From Solibacteraceae bacterium (GTDB taxonomy: Bacteria; Acidobacteriota; Terriglobia; Bryobacterales; Bryobacteraceae): 53,117 nt of DNA. Location of the stretch: positions 1 through 53,117 of the forward strand of contig JALSRK010000046.1 in NCBI GenBank assembly GCA_026984795.1, in the 5' to 3' direction. The notes beneath the pieces were generated by a model. That model made no database searches. It was not told where the DNA came from and saw only the letters and a list, made by a program, of their open reading frames with translations. Below, in pieces: positions 50,257 to 53,117 of this stretch (within the stretch, counting starts at the first letter, position 1; each line of letters begins with the position of its first letter). The translations under genes and the position numbers were made by a program.

Positions 50257-53117
50257 ATGAAAAGGTTAGTCCAATCGTGTGCCGGAAGTAGACCCGCGGC
50301 TCCGTTGTGGCTGGGAATCTTCCTTCTGGCGATCTTTTTCGCCGCCCGGCCGGCGGCCGCCCAGGAGGTCAGCGCCGGCATCACCGGGGTGATCACCGAT
50401 CCGTCGGGGGCGGCGATTGTTGGCGCGAAGGTCACAGCAACGAATGTGGATCAGGGAATCGAGTGGACGACGGAATCCAACGAGCAGGGGATTTACTTCT
50501 TCCCGCGGCTGCCGGTCGGCCACTACGAGGTTCGTGTAGAGTCCCAAGGATTCAAGGCCGCTGTGAGGAAGGGCCTGGTTCTCGAGGTGAACCAGCGCGC
50601 CCGGGTCGATCTCACGCTCGAGATCGGTGAAGTCGTCGAGTCGGTTGAAGTCACCGGCGAGGCCCCGCTCCTGAATACAGACACGACGATTGTGGGCCAA
50701 ACGATCGATACATCGACACTTACGGATGTTCCACTGGCAAGCCGCAACTTCATTGAGCTGACGCTGCTGGCCCCCGGCGTCACGGTGACCAGCCTGTCGG
50801 GGCTGCGCAGTGGCCAGCGCAGCGGCTACGGAGCGCCGCGGCCGTATGTGAACGGCAACCGCGCCCAGGCCAACAATTTCATGCTGGACGGCATCGACAA
50901 CAACCAGGTTTCGGACAACTACACGGCCTACAACCCCAACCCGGACGCCATCCAGGAAGTGAAGATGATCACGAACAATGCGTCGGCGGAGTTCGGCAAC
51001 TTCCAAGGCGGCATCATCAACGTGATCATGAAGTCCGGCACCAACGCCTACCACGGAACCGCCTTCTGGTTCGTGCAGAACGACAAGCTCAACGCGAACA
51101 ACTGGGCCCGGAACTGGCTCGGCCTCGAGCGCACACCGGTGCGCTGGAACCAGTTCGGCGGCACTTTCGGCGGCCCCATCAAGCGGGACCGTCTGTTCTT
51201 CTTCCTCGATTACCAGGGGTTGCGCAAGAATAGTCCGACGTCCGTCAACACGATCAGCGTGATCCCGGGGGCGTTCCGGCAGGGCGACTTCTCTCGTTTG
51301 CTCGCTGAGCGGGGAGTCCAGCTTTACGACCCGATGACGCTGGACCCTCAAGGCAACCGGGTCCCCTTCGCCGGCAACCAGATCCCAGGCAACCGTATCG
51401 ATCCGGTCGCGGCGAACCTCTTCGCCCGGCAGGAACTCTACCCGCTGCCCGTGAACAACAATCTGGAACTGAACTATCCGAACGCGCGCCGCAGTCACTT
51501 GTACACGGACCAAGGCGACGCGAAGATCGACTTCAAGGCCAGCAGCGCCGACGACATCAGCTTCCGCTACTCCAACAGCCGGCAGCGGCAGCCGAGCGAA
51601 AACAGCTTCCCGCTTCTGTTCCCCGGTTTTAATAATGCGCCCTTCCAGGCCGGGGTACTCAACTGGACTCGAACCATCTCGCCGAGCATCGTCAACGAGG
51701 CGCGGTTCGGCGTCAACCGCATCATCATGGACATCGGCGCCTCGGACAACGGCGTCGGCAACCTCGCCGAGGAGCTGGGAATCATCAACGGCAACGATCG
51801 GGGCCCCGGCCTTCTCCAGTTGCGCTTCCAGGGCGGCCTGGCCAGCAACATCGGCAGCAACAACATCGGCCCGCGGGCTCAGTTCTTCAATACCACCTTC
51901 CACTGGGCCGACAACTTGACGATCATCAAGGGACGCCACATGATCAAGACCGGCGGCCAGATTCTGCGCCAGCGCATGAATACCCGCTACACCGGCAATA
52001 CCGGCCGCACGGGATTCATCCAGTACAACGGCCAGTTCACCGGCAAAGACATCTCGGCCAAAGGATTCGCCGAAGCGGACTTCTTGCTGGGCGCCGTTTC
52101 CCGCATCGGCCGCGGCGTCGACAATCTCTGGGGACACCGCAAGACGATCTTCGGCATCTATATCCAGGACGACTGGCGGGTCACCGACAATCTGACGCTG
52201 AACCTGGGAATCCGGTGGGAGTACCACACGCCCCTGGTGGAGGTCTACGACCGGCAGACCAACTTCTCCCCGTACACGGGCGAGATCCTGCTCGCCGGCC
52301 AGAACGGCAACAGCCGCGCCCTCTACAACCCCTTCAAAAAGGACTTCCAGCCCCGCGTTGGTTTCGCTTGGACGGTGCGGGAGCGCACCGTGATCCGAGG
52401 CGCCTACACCATCTCCTCTTACATGGAAGGCACCGGGACCAACCTGAGGCTACCGATCAACCCGCCGTGGCAAACCGAGTTCGAGAACCGCTGGGACGAC
52501 GGCAGCGTCACTCAGCCGGTGATCTCCACCGCCGAAGGCGTCATCGCCGCCGGGTCGAAAGACCCTTACGACGGCGCCAACATCCGCCTGTGGGACTTCA
52601 ACGTCCGGCCGGCCAACACCCAGCAGTGGAGTCTGATCATCGAGAACCAGTTGCCGGGCAACACCGTCTTCTCGGCCGGCTACATCGGTCAGCACGGCAC
52701 CCATCTCGTCACCCCGATGCCCTACTTCCAGCGGATGCTCAATCCTGACGGGACCACGTCCCCGAGTCCGTACTTGTCCGGGAACCCGCAACTCAAGAAC
52801 ATTTCCCAGATCTCGGGCACGGAAACCAACAGCAACATGATCTACCACGGCCTGCAACTGAACCTGCGCCGCCGCATGACCGCGGGCCTGGCGTTCCAGA
52901 CCTCCTACACCTTCTCGAAGACCATGACCGACTCGCTGGGCTTCTTCGGCGACGTGGGCCAGGTGGGCGGCCCGTCCGCCTACTGGCAGTACCTCTACGA
53001 CAAGAAAGCCGAATGGGGTCCCGCCTTCTTCGACGCCAAACACATCTGGACCAGCTCGTTCATCTACGAACTGCCGTTCGGACGCGGCAAGCAGTACGGA
53101 GATGGCTGGAGCCCGGC
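50257..53117 (+). CDS. TonB-dependent receptor, 3'-truncated by the window edge
   Basis: About 953 residues are visible, and the frame is open at the end of the window. A signal peptide ends at RPAAAQ. The CarboxypepD_reg domain (GITGVITDPSGAAIVGAKVTA) covers about residues 45-125. The plug contains DVPLASRNFIELTLLAPGV, then FMLDGIDNNQVSDNY, and the barrel begins with YHGTAFWFVQNDKLNANNW. Strand-like repeats such as DNLTLNLGIRWEYHTP continue to the edge. The family total is near 1100 residues, so about 150 are missing. It has the same architecture as the receptor at 28.7-32.0 kb but is clearly diverged, so it is not a recent copy. It faces away from the propeller regulator across a 237-base shared region. 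Confidence 0.92.
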   Translation, partial: MKRLVQSCAGSRPAAPLWLGIFLLAIFFAARPAAAQEVSAGITGVITDPSGAAIVGAKVTATNVDQGIEWTTESNEQGIYFFPRLPVGHYEVRVESQGFKAAVRKGLVLEVNQRARVDLTLEIGEVVESVEVTGEAPLLNTDTTIVGQTIDTSTLTDVPLASRNFIELTLLAPGVTVTSLSGLRSGQRSGYGAPRPYVNGNRAQANNFMLDGIDNNQVSDNYTAYNPNPDAIQEVKMITNNASAEFGNFQGGIINVIMKSGTNAYHGTAFWFVQNDKLNANNWARNWLGLERTPVRWNQFGGTFGGPIKRDRLFFFLDYQGLRKNSPTSVNTISVIPGAFRQGDFSRLLAERGVQLYDPMTLDPQGNRVPFAGNQIPGNRIDPVAANLFARQELYPLPVNNNLELNYPNARRSHLYTDQGDAKIDFKASSADDISFRYSNSRQRQPSENSFPLLFPGFNNAPFQAGVLNWTRTISPSIVNEARFGVNRIIMDIGASDNGVGNLAEELGIINGNDRGPGLLQLRFQGGLASNIGSNNIGPRAQFFNTTFHWADNLTIIKGRHMIKTGGQILRQRMNTRYTGNTGRTGFIQYNGQFTGKDISAKGFAEADFLLGAVSRIGRGVDNLWGHRKTIFGIYIQDDWRVTDNLTLNLGIRWEYHTPLVEVYDRQTNFSPYTGEILLAGQNGNSRALYNPFKKDFQPRVGFAWTVRERTVIRGAYTISSYMEGTGTNLRLPINPPWQTEFENRWDDGSVTQPVISTAEGVIAAGSKDPYDGANIRLWDFNVRPANTQQWSLIIENQLPGNTVFSAGYIGQHGTHLVTPMPYFQRMLNPDGTTSPSPYLSGNPQLKNISQISGTETNSNMIYHGLQLNLRRRMTAGLAFQTSYTFSKTMTDSLGFFGDVGQVGGPSAYWQYLYDKKAEWGPAFFDAKHIWTSSFIYELPFGRGKQYGDGWSP

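Noticed and set aside
50266-52227. 653-codon minus-strand frame across the second TonB receptor
   Set aside because: It is a shadow frame. The plus strand carries signal peptide, plug and barrel motifs.

Overview
The window reads as a high-GC chromosome from an Acidobacteria-type bacterium, probably near Solibacter/Bryobacter. The signs are a VWFA-related protein of the kind expanded in that phylum, very large TonB-dependent receptors with a carboxypeptidase-regulatory-like N-terminus, winged-helix/PD40 propeller regulators, DUF1080 proteins, sulfatases, Tat-exported TIM-barrel proteins and many TPR proteins. The assignment rests on gene content only. No rRNA, tRNA, CRISPR array or intact mobile element was seen. 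One degraded transposase tail is present.

Layout. 1-8.4 kb: the 3' part of uvrC, two coupled metallophosphoesterases, then a chain of four overlapping genes (PfkB-family kinase, membrane glycosyltransferase, a dapF homologue with both catalytic cysteines replaced by serine, and a UDP-N-acetylhexosamine dehydrogenase), followed by the transposase remnant. 8.5-19.7 kb: a secreted VWFA-related protein, a DUF1080 plus metal-hydrolase-like fusion, a small unknown protein, an aminotransferase, a formylglycine-type sulfatase, a Gfo/Idh oxidoreductase with a TIM-barrel isomerase, a DUF72 protein under a well-defined and apparently repressible promoter, and a methyltransferase. 19.8-24 kb: a sugar module of FucP-like transporter, LacI regulator and convergent altronate-dehydratase-family enzyme. 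24-33.7 kb: envelope and export genes (beta-trefoil protein, DUF481 barrel, Tat TIM barrel, two TPR proteins, TonB-dependent receptor).

33.8-44.7 kb holds the most striking content: one tightly packed minus-strand operon running bacterial gasdermin -> caspase-like protease -> trypsin-like protease fused to an LCAT-like lipase -> P-loop NTPase -> 951-residue STAND ATPase -> second trypsin-like protease. I interpret it as a regulated cell-suicide or anti-phage system. The ATPases would sense infection, the proteases would cut the C-terminal tail off the gasdermin, and the gasdermin would open membrane pores. The fused lipase would be a possible second membrane-attacking activity. Gasdermin-protease-ATPase operons are known in other bacteria. 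A composition with three proteases, one carrying a lipase, plus two NTPases looks unusual to me.

44.9-53.1 kb: a membrane sulfatase-family protein with three tandem C-terminal repeats, a winged-helix/TM/PD40 regulator, and the 5' part of a second TonB-dependent receptor. Across the window several genes have a -10-like hexamer only 6-10 nt before the start codon, which suggests frequent leaderless transcription beside ordinary Shine-Dalgarno genes.
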